The notes beneath the pieces are model-generated. The model searched no databases and was not told where the DNA came from. It worked only from the letters and a program-made list of their open reading frames with translations. Positions 17,019 to 27,842 of a stretch of 64,000 nucleotides of DNA are shown one piece after another (position 1 is the stretch's first letter; each line of letters begins with the position of its first letter). Source of the stretch: DATFDN01 sp963756495 (GTDB taxonomy: Bacteria; Pseudomonadota; Alphaproteobacteria; Acetobacterales; Acetobacteraceae); contig CAVWNS010000009.1 in NCBI GenBank assembly GCA_963756495.1, positions 682,001 through 746,000 of the forward strand. Reading direction: 5' to 3'. The translations under genes were made by a program, and so were the position numbers.

Positions 17019-17687
17019 ATGCGGCGTACCCGGCGCATCGCTGCGGATCGGCGCGGGGTCGCGGCGCTGGAATTTGCGCTCCTGGCACCCGTCCTGATCG
17101 TCGTCGCGCTGTCGCTGACCGACGTCACCAATGCCGTGATCGCCTGGTGGCAGCTATCGGCCGCGGCCGGCGCGATCGCGCGCATCGCCACCAACTTCGC
17201 CGCGACAGACACCAACACCAACGTCCTCACGACCACGCAGGCAACGACGGCGAGCACCGCCGTGTTCGCGGTGATCCCGGCGCTCGTCTCGGCGCCGCTG
17301 TCGGCCTATGGCGTGACGCTCTCGAGCGTGGTGATGACGCCCGCCACGAACGGCTGCGTCAGCGCGTGCAGCTACGTCGCCAATGTCGCATGGAGCACCA
17401 CGCTACAGGGCAGCTCCCCGACCCGGGCCTGCGGTACTCTCAGTCCGGTGCCCGACGGCCAGCCCGCTTCGAGCGGCACGCTGCCGGCGGACGCGTTCAC
17501 CGCCGCGCCGGTGCTGGTGGTGGACGTGACCTACGACTTCACCCCGCTGTTCACCAACCTGTTCGGCGTCGGCTTGCGCTTCATGGAGACCGCCTACATG
17601 GCCGCGCGCACGGGAGAGGATGCCGACTGGATCCGCCTCACGGGTCCACAGTCCGCACAGGCGCAATGCCCGGGCTACACCGGATGA
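17019..17687 (+). CDS. TadE-like pseudopilin, second copy
   Basis: A 222-residue TadE/TadF-type protein, intact. It has the basic leader and the RRGVAALEFALLAPVLIV prepilin signature, followed by a mostly extracytoplasmic domain with a cysteine pair (NGCVSACSYV). TadE-like proteins are minor components of the Tad secretion/pilus machine. It starts four bases after the repaired stop of the first copy, and its own stop overlaps the TadG start (ATGA). It is probably co-transcribed with both neighbours. Confidence 0.85.
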   Translation: MRRTRRIAADRRGVAALEFALLAPVLIVVALSLTDVTNAVIAWWQLSAAAGAIARIATNFAATDTNTNVLTTTQATTASTAVFAVIPALVSAPLSAYGVTLSSVVMTPATNGCVSACSYVANVAWSTTLQGSSPTRACGTLSPVPDGQPASSGTLPADAFTAAPVLVVDVTYDFTPLFTNLFGVGLRFMETAYMAARTGEDADWIRLTGPQSAQAQCPGYTG

Positions 17688-19063
17688 GCGCGCCCCGCCG
17701 GCGCCAGGCCCGACACGAACCCCGCGCCTGGGCGCGGCGGCTGCGCGAGCGACGGGCCGCGACCGCCGTGGTCTTCGCGCTGACGATCACGCCGATCCTC
17801 GGGTTCGTGGCGCTCGCCTTCGATGTCGGCTCGACGGTCTGGGCGCGCTCGCAGCTCGACCTCGCGGCGGATGCCGCCGCGCTCACCGCGGCGACGAAGG
17901 GCGCCAACGATTTCGCGGCCAACCCGAATACGTCGCTGCAACCGGCGCAGGACGCAGGCGTGCAGCGGTTCAACGCGCAGGCTGGGCATATGCCGGGCGT
18001 GAGCCTCACCTCGCTCAGCGTCGGCGTCACCCGAAACGGCGGCACCATCACGGCGGTGGCCGGCTACACGGCGACATACAAGACCCAGTTCGCCGGCCTG
18101 TTCGGCTTCCCGACGCTGCCCGCCGCCGGCTCCGCCACGGTAGCCCGCACCAACAGCCCCTATTTCGCGATCGACATCCTGATGGATGCTTCCTCGTCCA
18201 TGGCGATCGCGGCGACCGAGACTGGCATGGAGCAACTCGGCACACTGGTCCGCGCGAGCCCCCTGTATGGCGCATGGGCCCAGAGTCAGAACTGCGCGTT
18301 TGGCTGCCATTTCGACAACCACACGCCCAATGATTTCTACGGGCTCGCCAGGGCGAACGGCGTGCCGCTGCGGATCGACGTGCTGATCCAGGCGGTCCAG
18401 AACGTGATCAATACGATCGCCTCCTCGTCAGCGGCGGCGCAGTTCAGTTTCGGGCTGTATAGCTTCAATACAGCCTTGAACACGATCTTCTCGCCGAGCA
18501 ACAACTTGACGGCGGCGGAGGCGGCGGCGCAGGCGATGACGGTGCCGGTTACAACGAATGGCGGGGACGCGGATACCAATATCCCGCTTGCGTTGCAGTC
18601 CCTCTCGACACTCATTCCAGCTTCCGGCGACGGATCGACGGCCAGCGCGCCGAGGCGCTTCCTCTTCATCGTCACCGACGGCGTCTCCGACTATTGCAGC
18701 AAGGGGTTTGCCAGCGGGGGCGGCTGCGTGGGCGGCAATACCGTCGGAACCACGAACAGCTCTCCCCGCGTGATCGCACCGCTTGATCCGTCGCTGTGCG
18801 CGGCGTTGAAAGCCAAAGGCGTGACGATCATGACGCTCTATACGACGTATTTTCCTCTCATCGCGCCGTATGAGGCACCGAGCGGAAACGCGTTCTACGT
18901 GCAATACGTGGAACCGTTCCAGGGCAACCTGCCGACCAATCTGCAAGCCTGCGCCTCGTCGGCGAGCTTCGCTTTCCAGGCGAGCGACGCCGTCTCGATC
19001 GGGGCGGCGTTGCAGGCGATGGTCCAAGCGGCGCTCAGCGCACCGGCGCGCTTCACGCAGTAG
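17684..19063 (+). CDS. tadG: TadG-like protein with von Willebrand A domain
   Basis: A 459-residue protein. The N-terminus has the TadG-type membrane helix (RRAATAVVFALTITPILGFV) and the following DVGSTVWARSQLDLAADAAAL segment of Flp pilus assembly proteins. The C-terminal region from about residue 165 is a vWA domain with a complete-looking MIDAS start (DILMDASSSM) and a later IVTDGVSD strand. TadG is thought to anchor or stabilise the pilus machine at the envelope. The gene is intact and converges with tadD on the other strand, only 8 bases apart. Confidence 0.85.
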   Translation: MSAPRRRQARHEPRAWARRLRERRAATAVVFALTITPILGFVALAFDVGSTVWARSQLDLAADAAALTAATKGANDFAANPNTSLQPAQDAGVQRFNAQAGHMPGVSLTSLSVGVTRNGGTITAVAGYTATYKTQFAGLFGFPTLPAAGSATVARTNSPYFAIDILMDASSSMAIAATETGMEQLGTLVRASPLYGAWAQSQNCAFGCHFDNHTPNDFYGLARANGVPLRIDVLIQAVQNVINTIASSSAAAQFSFGLYSFNTALNTIFSPSNNLTAAEAAAQAMTVPVTTNGGDADTNIPLALQSLSTLIPASGDGSTASAPRRFLFIVTDGVSDYCSKGFASGGGCVGGNTVGTTNSSPRVIAPLDPSLCAALKAKGVTIMTLYTTYFPLIAPYEAPSGNAFYVQYVEPFQGNLPTNLQACASSASFAFQASDAVSIGAALQAMVQAALSAPARFTQ

Positions 19064-19071
19064 CGGCGTCC

Positions 19072-19868
19072 CTATCGCGCGGCGGCGAACTGTCGCAGGC
19101 CGTCCAGGGCCGCCGTCACCTCGCCCGCCGGCAGGTCCTGGCTCAGCACGCCGCGCGCCTCGGATGGATCGCCCGCCATCATCAATCCCACCGCGAGATT
19201 GTGGCGCGCCCGCGCTGATGCGGCGTTGTCGGTCACGAAGCCGCCCTGCGCCGCCTGGCGCAGCAGCGGAACGCCCTCGGCGGCGCGACCCGAGAGTGCC
19301 AGGGACAAGCCCAGATCCGAGCGCACCGCCTGATCGTCCGGCGCCTCCGCGAGCACGGTCCGATACAGCGCCTGTGCCTCGGCGTGCCGCTCCTGCAGGT
19401 CGAGCGAGATGGCGAGCCCGGTCCGCAGCCGCGCATCGCCGGGCGCCCGCGCCAATGCCTGCCGCCACGCCTTCTCGGCCTCCGCCGCCTCGCCGTTCGC
19501 GGCGCGGGCGCGGGCAAGCCCGGTCAGGGCATCGAGTGATCCCGGTTGCAGCGCGGCGACGCGGGCGAAGCTCCGGGCGGCATCGGCCGGCCGGCCCAGG
19601 ATCATCAGCGCGCGGCCGCGCCGGAGCAGGGCGGGCACGTTGTCCGGATCGCGCTGCAGCAGGCCGTCCACGACGTGCAGCGCGGTGTCGGCGGCGCCTG
19701 CCGACAAGCGTGGCGTCGGCCAGTCGAAGATCGAGCGCGGGCGTGTCGCGCACCGCCTGTTGCTGGGGGCCGGGAGGCGGCCATTCCCGCGCACGCGGAG
19801 GTCCCCAGCAGCAGGCCAAGAGCGGTGGCGCGCATCGTCCACCCGGTTCGCAGGCGCGACGTCGACAT
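19072..19868 (-). pseudogene. tadD: TadD-like TPR lipoprotein, two frameshifts
   Basis: After repair this encodes a lipoprotein with TPR repeats. The ATG at 19868 opens a signal peptide with a lipobox (LLLGTSACAG). A frame change near 19770 (one base missing) and another near 19705 (one base extra) then lead into a clean TPR frame from GAADTALHVVDGLLQRDPDN to the stop. TadD lipoproteins help localise the RcpA secretin and other Tad parts. As read it cannot make a full protein, but signal peptide and repeats are both well preserved, so the breaks are recent or are sequence errors. Confidence 0.72.
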
Positions 19869-19903
19869 GGCGGAAATCCTCGGCTTGACGGAGGGGCAAA
19901 GCA

Positions 19904-20872
19904 TCAGTCGGACAGCTTCGCGATGATGGCCAGCATCGCCGGGCCGGCCACCACCAGGAACACGCAAGGCAGGATGAACAGGATCATCGGCAGGGTCATC
20001 AGGACCGGCAGCCGCGCGGCACGCGCCTCGAAGCGCGTCAGCGCCTCGGCGCGCATGTCGGCGGCCAGCGCGCGCAGCGCCTGGCTCAGCGGCGTGCCGT
20101 AGCGCAGCGCCTGGGCCAGCGTCGCCGGCGAGGCGTTGCAGGCTGACCAGCCCGGTGCGCTTGCCCATGTTGGTCAGCGCGGCCCGCCGGTCGGCCAGGA
20201 TGCGCAGCTCGTTGTGGGTGATGGACAGCTCCACCGCGCAGGCCGGGCTGCTGGCCCGGATCTCGCTTGCCACCCGCTCCATCCCCTGCTCCAGCGCCAG
20301 CCCGGCCTCGGCGCAGATGACCAGCAGGTCCAGCGCGTCGGGCATCGCCCGCTCGACCGAGGCAAGGTAGCGCGTGCGGATGCTGCGGAGCAGCAAATCC
20401 GGCGCCATCAGCCCGGCCACCGCGGCCACGGCGAGCAGCAGGCGCAGCCACATCGGCGACAGGCCCGTGTCGCGCAGCGCGATCCAGGCCAGCAGCGGCA
20501 GTCCGGCGAGCAGCATCGCCTTGGCGCCGACGAAGATCGGCAGCGCGTGCGTGCCGCGCAGATTGGCCGAAGCGAGCGTGCTCTCCAGATCGGCCGATCG
20601 CCTTGGCGGAGAGGATGCCGCTGCGGGTCAGCAGCAGGCCCACCCCGGCGACGATCCGCGCCACCACGCGAGGCGGGGCCGGCGCTGGTGCCCGCCCTGG
20701 CGATCGGCGCATAGACGTCGCGCACCTCCTCCAGCTGGCGCCGCAGCCGGCTCTCGCGCCGGACCGGCTCCCAGGCGATCACGCCCAGCAGGCCGAGCAG
20801 CACGAGCAGCGCCAGCGCCGCCCAGAACGGAGCGCGCCCGGACGGCAGCGCCGCGGAGGCGTCGGCGATCAT
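19904..20872 (-). pseudogene. tadC: TadC-like inner membrane platform protein, three frameshifts
   Basis: Pieces in three frames join into a T2SSF-domain protein of about 320 residues. They are the N-terminal hydrophobic helix (FWAALALLVLLGLLGVIAWE), the central segment with DALDLLVICAEAGLALEQG (a strong GspF-family signature), and the C-terminus GPAMLAIIAKLSD before a TGA at 19904. The breaks lie near 20676, 20594 and 20140, each one extra base. TadC pairs with TadB as the inner-membrane platform driven by the CpaF ATPase. The start overlaps the tadB stop (ATGA). Confidence 0.72.
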
Positions 20873-21811
20873 CGCAGGCTCCGCTTGATCATGAAGCGCA
20901 TGACGATGCCGGCCGTGCCCAGCATTCCGATCGCCAGGAACAGCACGCGGTTGCCGCTCGGGGTGTCGAACAGCGGGCGGATGTAGGCATAGTTCAGCAC
21001 CGACAGCGCGAGCCCGGTCACCACCGGCAGCGCCGCCAGCACATAGGCGCTGGTGCGCGCCTCCGAGGCCAGCGCGATGGCGCGCTGCGCGCAGGGCGAC
21101 GCGCTTGCGGATCACCTCGGCGAGGTTCTCCAGCGTCTCGGCCAGGCTGCCGCCGGTCTGCGCCTGCAAGGTCAGCGCGACGGTGAAGAACGCGTATTCG
21201 GCGACGCCGGTGCGCGTCGACGACGTCGCGCAGCGCGTCGTCCAGCCGGATGCCGATCGCCATCTGGTCGGACACGCGCGTGAACACCCTCGCCGTGGGC
21301 TCCATGCTCTCGCGCGCGACGCCGCGCAGCGCCTCCTGCAGCGGGATGCCGGCGCGCACCGAGCGCACGATCATCGACAGCGCATCGGGAAGCTGGCGAT
21401 ACAGCTTGTCGGCATGCCGGGCGTGCAGCGTGCGGAACAGCGCCTGGCTGCAGCCGATCCAGATCAGCGGCAGGGCCGGATCGAGCGGCACGCCGAACAC
21501 GCGGCCGGCCAGCCGGTCGATCACCACGGCGGGCACCGCCGCCAGCAGCAGCAGAAGCGGCACGCGCAGCGGATAGGCGTTCTGGCGATCCAGATTGTAG
21601 CCGAACACGCCGTCCCAGGCGCACCTGCCAGCGGGCGAGCAGGGCGGCCAGGCCGAGCTGCTCGGAGAGCGGGCGCGCCGGCGTGCCCGCCGGGGCGAGC
21701 GTCGTCACCCGCTCGGCGATGCGCAGGGCCAGCCGGCGCTTGCGCTTGTCCTGCGCCAGCACGGCGACGGCGATCCCCACCGATCGCCATCATGCCCGCG
21801 CCCGCCGGCAT
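20869..21811 (-). pseudogene. tadB: TadB-like inner membrane platform protein, four frameshifts
   Basis: Five frame segments assemble into a T2SSF-domain protein. They include VPLLLLLAAVPAVVIDRLAG (membrane helix), LPDALSMIVRSVRAGIPLQE (the GspF-family PDALxMxxRxxxAG signature) and QAQTGGSLAETLENLAEVIR. The C-terminus IVMRFMIKRSLR ends at the tadC start. Breaks lie near 21776, 21615, 21214 and 21090, each one extra base. No stop codon interrupts the correct frame once these are removed. It forms the inner-membrane platform with TadC. Confidence 0.72.
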
Positions 21812-21827
21812 GAGGACGATGCGAGGC

Positions 21828-23214
21828 TCACAGCGGCGCCGCCTCCTCCATCACCGCGTCCCAGGCGCGGTCCAGCCCGAAATAGCGCAGCCGCTCAGTG
21901 AAAGCTCGGCACCGAGCGCGAGGCGCGCCAGCGGCCGAGCAGGCGCCCGTCCATGTCCTCGCCCTCGTGCTCGAAGGCGAAGATGTCGTGCATGGTCATC
22001 ACCTCGCCCTCGAGCCCGACGAGTTCGGTCAGCTGGATCACCCGGCGGCCGCCGTCGCGCTGGCGGCCGACCTGCACGATCACGTCCACCGCGCTCAGGA
22101 TCTGCGTCTTGATGGCGCGCGACGGCAGGCCCATGTTGCCCATCTGCACCATGTTCTCGACGCGGGTCAGCGCGTCGCGGGTGTTGTTGGCGTGCACGGT
22201 GGACATGCTGCCGTCATGGCCGGTGTTCATCGCCTGGAGCATGTCGAACGCCTCGCTGCCGCGCACCTCGCCCACGATGATGCGGTCGGGGCGCATGCGC
22301 AGCGCGTTGCGGATCAGGTCGCGCTGGGTGATCTCGCCCTTGCCCTCGATGTTGGGCGGGCGCGTCTCCAGCCGCACCACATGCGGCTGCTGGAGCTGCA
22401 GCTCGGCGGCGTCCTCGATGGTGACCACCCGCTCGCCGTGGTCGATCATGCGCGAGATGGCGTTCAGCAGCGTCGTCTTGCCCGAGCCGGTGCCGCCGGA
22501 GATGACGATGTTCAGCCGCGCCCGGCCCATGATCTCGAGCGCGCGGCCCAGCTGCGGCGACATCGAGCCGAACTCGACCAGCTTGGCGATGTCGATCTTC
22601 CGGCGCGAGAATTTCCGGATCGACATGTACGGGCCGTCGAGCGCCAGCGGCGGGAAGACGATGTTGACGCGGCTGCCGTCGTCGAGCCGCGCATCGACCA
22701 TCGGGCTGCTCTCGTCGATCCGCCGGCCGATCTTGGCGGCGACCCGCTGGGAGATGTTGATCAGGTGCTGGCGGTCGCGGAAATGCACGTTGGTCCGCAC
22801 CACCTTGCCGCGGCGCTCGACGAACACGCGATCGGCCCCGTTGACCATGATGTCGGTCACCGTCTCGTCCTCGAGCAGCGGCTCCAGCGGGCCGAGGCCC
22901 AGCATGTCGTCCACCAGGTCCTGCGACAGCCGGCGCTGCTCGCGCGCGTTGAGCTGGATGCGCTGCTCGGTGGCGATCTCGGCGACCAGCCGCTCCACCT
23001 CGATCGCCAGCCGTTCGGGCGACATGCTGGCCACGACGCTCGGATCGAGCCGCGCCAGGCACAGGGTCCGCAGTTCCGAGCCGATCGCCGTCCCGGACTC
23101 CGGCGGCGGGGCGATCGGCACTGTCGCGACCGGATGGACCACGGGGGCCGGATCGCTCGGCGGCGGCGGCGGCTCGCTCGCCTGCCGCCGGCCGAACACC
23201 GGAAGCTCGCTCAT
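21828..23214 (-). CDS. cpaF: CpaF/TadA family Tad pilus ATPase
   Basis: A secretion ATPase of about 460 residues that powers Tad pilus assembly. Visible motifs are Walker A (ISGGTGSGKTTLLNAI), the Asp box region (VVTIEDAAELQL), Walker B (RIIVGEVRGSEAFDMLQAM) and the His box (STVHANN). The ATG at 23214 overlaps the cpaE stop; the longer upstream frame is really the cpaE C-terminus. Near 21902 an extra T in a run of three ends the frame early. Removing it gives the usual terminal sequence (RLRYFGLDRAWDAVMEEA) and a stop at 21828. The catalytic core is fully intact, unlike most genes of this arm. Confidence 0.88.
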
Positions 23215-24450
23215 CAGCGGCGGCCCCACGGCCAGCGCCGCCGCTGGCCGCAGCTCGCCGACCGATCCGGCGCGGAACGCCAGATCCTGCATCGCCTTGC
23301 GGAACGGGCGGATGCGCGCGGCCGCCGGCTCGCCCAGGTTGGCGGCGTCGCGCAGCGCGCCCTTCATGTGCGCGAATGACCAGGTCCGGCTTGCGCCCGG
23401 TCGCCTGCTCGAACTGCGCCAGGCTGAGGCCGCCCTTCATCCCGCCCTGGTTCAGCACCACCAGGGTCGTCGCCTGGCTGGGGCGAGGCGGGCAGCGCGG
23501 AGGGCTGCGGACATGGCCAGGTAGCGCAGCAGGTCGCGCGCGCCGGCCACCGACGGCTCGGTGACCAGGATGCGCTGGTGCGCGAGGTCGAACAGCTCGC
23601 GGCCGATGCGGCTGGCCGGCCAGGCGGCGTCGCAGACCAGGAACTTGTAGCGCCGGCGCAGGATCTCCAGCAGGCCGGGCAGCGCGCCGGAGGCAATCGG
23701 CGGCGCGTCGGCCAGCCGGCCCTCGCCGGACAGGACGTGCAGCCGCTCGCCCACCGACTTGCGCGGTGCGGTCGATGAACAGGTCGTCGACGCGGGCGGG
23801 GTTTTCCAGCGCGACCCGCAGGCCGGGCTGCGGCTTGACCGACAGCAGCATGGCCGCGGCGGCGCCGTACAGGTCGCCGTCTAGCAGCAGCGTGTGCCGG
23901 TGCGCGCGCTCGGCCAGATACCAGGCGAGGTTCGCGGCGATCGTGGTCGCGCCGACACCGCCATGCACGCCGGTGACGCTGATCACGCGCCCGCCGCGCA
24001 GCAACCGGGCGCCCGGGGTCTGCCGGTCGATCACCGGACCGAAATGCTGGCGCACCAACTCCTTGGTGAGCGGCTTGAACAGGTATTCCAGCACGCCCAG
24101 CCCGTGCGTCAGGCCGCGATACAGCGACACGTCCTCGCGGTCGCCGATGGCCAGCACGCGCACATCCGGCTCGACCAGCTGCGACAGCTCGCTGAGAGCG
24201 GTCAGCGGCTGCGGGTTGCCGCTGATGTCGATCACCAGCACATGCGGCGAGACGGTACGCCGCAGTGCGCGCGCCGCATCCGTCCAGTCCGCCGCGACGC
24301 ACCTCCGCGCCCTCGGCCTGGTCGGCCATCAATGCGTCGCGCAGCACGGATTCGGTTTCGGCGTCGGTGGCGAAGGCGAGCACGGAGGCGCGCGCCGCGC
24401 GGCGTGCCCTCGGAGCCGCGTTCCAGCTCGGCCGAGGCGGCCTCGCTCAT
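23214..24450 (-). pseudogene. cpaE: CpaE/TadZ-like pilus localisation protein, six frameshifts
   Basis: Seven frame segments assemble into a CpaE-type protein of about 410 residues. It has an atypical receiver-like N-terminus (HVLVIDISGN, PDVRVLAIGD), then a ParA/MinD-like ATPase with a deviant Walker A (GGVGATTIAANLAWYLAE), the LLLDGDLYG strand and the LVVLNQGG strand. Breaks lie near 24398, 24296, 23762, 23490 (one base missing), 23375 and 23240. The stop near 23214 overlaps the cpaF start. CpaE/TadZ proteins place the Tad machine at a pole. This is the most broken gene in the window although its motifs are preserved. Confidence 0.7.
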
Positions 24451-24869
24451 GGGGCGCTTCCCTGGGCGCCGCCCGTCGATGCCGGCGCCGCGACCGGTGC
24501 GGCCGGGCGTCGCCTCGTTGCCGGGGCCGGCCTGGGCGCCGGTGTCGGTCGCATGCACCTCGGAGATGGAGCTGGCGGGCAGGCGCTTGACGGCGTCGGC
24601 GCGCAGCCGCGCGACGGCCGCCGCCCCCATGTCGCCCGCCGACGACGCTGCGCCCCTGCCCTGGTAGAGGTCGCGCGGGTCGGCCACCATGGCGCGCAGA
24701 TTGGCGGCGTTCGCGCCCAGCGGATGCCACAGTCGCCAGGGCGCACGTACGGATCAGTCCGCTCGCAGCCCGCCAGGGCGAGCCGAGGACCAAGGGCAGG
24801 GCCAAGGGCCAGCGGCCAAGGGAAGACGATGGCTCGCCGCGACGGAAGGCGCATGGTGATTGTCCTCAT
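24447..24869 (-). pseudogene. cpaD: Short CpaD-like pilus lipoprotein, two frameshifts
   Basis: A CpaD-type protein of about 140 residues after repair. A basic, hydrophobic leader precedes a cysteine (AGCERTDPY), followed by RPWRLWHPLGANAANLRAM and VADPRDLYQGRG, which match the family's NLxAMVxxPxDL region. A missing C near 24740 and an extra base near 24505 break the frame. The tail is Pro/Ala-rich. It is shorter than typical CpaD proteins, which run to about 200 residues or more. Start and stop both overlap neighbours (ATGA), so it sits firmly in the operon. Identification rests mainly on the NLRAMVADP motif and position. Confidence 0.6.
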
Positions 24870-26368
24870 GGAGCGATGAAGCCGGCGTCGAGCGGGATAT
24901 GCACCATGGGCGGCTGCTCGACGCCGCGGGCGAGCTGGCGGTTGTAGAGGATGCGGTCGAGGTCGTTGGACAGCACCATCCCGCGCGTCGGCACCGTCAG
25001 CGTCGTCGGATCGCTGACCGGGCGCACCAGGTATGGGGTGACGATGATCACCAGCTCGGTCTGCCCGCGCTGATAGGCGGTGGAGCGGAACAGCGGCCCG
25101 AGGATCGGCAGCTCGCCCAGGAACGGAATGCCGCGGGCGTTCTGCGTCGAGTTGTCCGACAGCAGGCCGGCGATGGCGAAGCTCTGCCCGCTGCCCAGCT
25201 CCACCGTCGTCTCGGCACGGCGCACCGTCAGGGCGGGGACGTTCAGCGTGAGGTTGCCGTTGGAGATGGCGACCGCGCCCTGCGTGGTCAGCTGGCTCAC
25301 TTCCGGGCGCACCTTGAGGCTGATCCGGTCGGCCGAGATCACCGTCGGCACGAACGCCAGCGACACGCCGTACTGCTTGTATTCGATGCTGATGGTGTTG
25401 TTCTGCTGGGCGATCGGGATCGGGTACTCGCCGCCGGCGAGGAAGCTCGCGGTCTCGCCGCTCTGCGCGGTCAGGTTCGGCTCGGCCAGGATCACCGCGA
25501 GCTGGTCCTGCGCCAGCGCGTCCACCACGGCGTTGATGCCGCCATTCGCGCCGATGACGCCGAGGCTGAACGGAGTCCGGGATGTTCGTCGCGTCGATCA
25601 GGCGGTCGATGATCGAGACCGGCGGCGGTGACGCCCGAGGGGACGTTGCGGAACGCGGCGGTCCAGTTGATGCCGAGCTGGCGCGTCACCGTGCGCTGCA
25701 CCTCGACGACGCGCACCTGCAGGTTGACGGTGAGCGGGGTCTCGATCGCCAGGCGGTTGTCGATGCTCTGTCCGGGCCGAGATAGGGCCGCAGCGCGGCG
25801 AGCACCCGCTCGGCGTCGGCCGGGGTCTGGGCGTGGCCGGTGACGGTGTAGCCGCCCGGCGTGGCCGCGATCTCGACGCCCGGGAAATGCAGCCCGCCGC
25901 GAACGATGCCGGCGACCTCGCCCGAGCCGTAGGACGAGGGCCGCACGGTGAGGTCGATCTGCGCCACCGGCGCGCCGCCTTCGCCCAGGGCGGCGATCGT
26001 GGTCCGGCCGGGGGCGATGCCGAACACGAACAGGCTGGTCGGGCTGGCCGGGCGCACCTCGGCGATCTTCGGGTCGGCGGCGAACAGGCTGGTCGCCGGT
26101 TCCGCCAGGGTCACCACGCGCCCGGCGCCGACATTGAGCGTGAGCGCCATCCGCCCGGTGCCGGCGACGCCGGTGGGGAAGTGGGTCACCGACCGGCCGT
26201 GGCGCCGGCGTGCTGCCCGGATCGGCCAGGTTCGACTGCGCGGCGACGTCCTCGGCCGCCATCGGCGAGGTCGGCGCCGTCATCTGCGCGGCGGCTTGTC
26301 CGATGGCCGGGGCCGCACAGCGCAAGGAGCAGTGCGCCTCGTCGAGCCAGGCGGGGGAGCAACGGCAT
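24866..26368 (-). pseudogene. rcpA: RcpA/CpaC-like Tad secretin, five frameshifts
   Basis: After repair this is an outer-membrane secretin of about 500 residues: signal peptide (RRGALLLALCGPAIGQAAAQ), an N-terminal BON/pilus-associated region (AVTLAEPATSLFAADPKIAEVRPASPTSLFVFG shortened here to its core PTSLFVFGIAPG), then the secretin domain with VRVVEVQR, LAVILAEPNLTAQSGETASF and VPALTVRRAETTVEL. The C-terminal 220 residues (from 25528) are in one intact frame. Breaks lie near 26311, 26195, 25775 (one base missing), 25622 and 25573. The start at 26368 has an agagg RBS. Confidence 0.75.
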
Positions 26369-26424
26369 TTTTGGCACCTCTCGGGTCCGATTTTCGGAAC
26401 CGAGCGATTGCATCACGCAATGGT

Positions 26425-27330
26425 TTAGAATTTGTAAGCCTCGACCTGCTTGGTGCCCTGATACAGCCGCACCTCGGCTGCGGGCGCGGCGCTGTCGGTG
26501 CCGAGCGCCCGCGACACGTCCCCGCCCCAGACCGGCCCGGCGGCTCGGGTGGCGTCGGCGACGATGGCACGGCGGCAAGCCGGCCGGCGGTTGCGGGCTG
26601 AGCGGGCGCGCTCCGCGTCGGCGAGCGCTTGCGGCTGGGCGGCGCGCAGGACCACCAGCAGCTTGCCGAGCCGTGTCGCGACGGCGATGCGCGCGGAATC
26701 GCGCGGCGTCACCTCCAGCGTGATGGTGCGCGAGGTCGGCCCGTGGTTCTGCAACAGGCCCGACGCCTGCCCGCCCTGCACCAGCTGCTGGTCCACGGCG
26801 ATCACCCGGACATCGCCCAGCATGGTCTCGCCGGAGACACGATGGGCGAGGGAGTGGTCGGTGCCCTCGATCGTCTGCGTCAGGATCAGGTCCACCCGAT
26901 CGCCCGGCCAGATCAGCCCGGCCTCGCCGGAGACCGCATCGACCTCCACCGAGATGGCGCGCGAGCCGGGGGCCAGGACGGCGGCGAGGAAGCCGCGGTC
27001 GCCCGGGCGGAGCACGTCGTCGCTGGCGATCACCTCGTGCTCGCCCAGCATCCGCCGCACCATCGCCCCGACCAGGGCGTTGCGCGCCTCGGCGGAGTCG
27101 GGCTGGCGCACCCGGCGGGACCTTGTCCTCGGCGACGTCGCGCAGGCCGAGATCGCCCGGCTGGAGCAGGCTGCCGGCGCGCACCGGGTGGGCGGTGGCG
27201 ATGACGGCGACCGTCTTCTGCGCGACCGGGCCGGCGGCTTGGCCGCCGGCTGCAGGGCGACATAGGCGACGAGCCGCGAAGGCCGAGCGAGCAGCAGGCC
27301 GACCAAGCCGATGACAAGCGTGCGCAGCAT
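26425..27330 (-). pseudogene. cpaB: CpaB/RcpC-like pilus assembly protein, two frameshifts
   Basis: A CpaB/RcpC protein of about 300 residues: an N-terminal membrane helix (LRTLVIGLVGLLLA), an SAF domain (HPVRAGSLLQPGDLGLRDV, then ALVGAMVRRMLGEHEVI), and the Tad-specific domain with ISVEVDAVSGEAGLIWPGDR and VDLILTQ. The frame breaks near 27230 (one base missing) and 27113 (one extra), and the last 230 residues are continuous. RcpC-type proteins are periplasmic partners of the secretin. The gene starts six bases downstream of the cpaA stop. Confidence 0.75.
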
Positions 27331-27335
27331 GGTGC

Positions 27336-27842
27336 TCAGACTCCGTGCAGGAGGACGGACAGGGTCCCCGCGGCGATCGCCACGGCGTAGGGCAGCGGGC
27401 CGCGCCGCCGCAGCCGCCAGCGCTCACAGCGCAGCAGCCGCGCCAGCAGATGCGGTCGGGGCGCTCGGGTGGCGGCCGGGAGAAAAGGCGGCGGCCCGGC
27501 AGGTACGGCAGGCAGAGCACGCCGCCGGCGAGCGCGGTCGCCAGCAGCATCGGAAAGACGCTGGCGGGAGGGAGAAGCAGCCCGCGTCGCGGCGAGCAGC
27601 TTCGCGTCCGCCCCGCCGATGTAGCCGCGCAGCCAGAGCAAAGCCGCGATCAGAAGCAGCATGGAAGCGACCGCGAGGGAGGCCGGCAGGCGATGCTTGG
27701 AGCGCCGCCAGCGTGAGCGCGCAGCCGCCCAGCGCCGCGATCAGGCGCATTCGGGACCGTGCGCACCGCGAGGTCGTGGAGGGCCGCCAAGGTCAGCACG
27801 GCCAACGGCCATGACGGTGCAAAGTTGAGCAACCCACTGCAT
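27336..27842 (-). pseudogene. cpaA: CpaA/TadV-like prepilin peptidase, about four frameshifts
   Basis: Segments in all three frames form a small TadV-type leader peptidase. Both aspartates of the aspartyl peptidase are visible: the first in LHDLAVRTVPN, the second in GYIGGADAKLLAA (GxGD-type motif, here GGAD). The C-terminus reads LPYAVAIAAGTLSVLLHGV. Breaks lie near 27752, 27695, 27585 and about 27480 (last one missing a base). The start is uncertain; the ATG at 27842 is used, with a TTG slightly downstream as an alternative. It would cleave the Flp and TadE leaders at the inner membrane. Confidence 0.65.
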
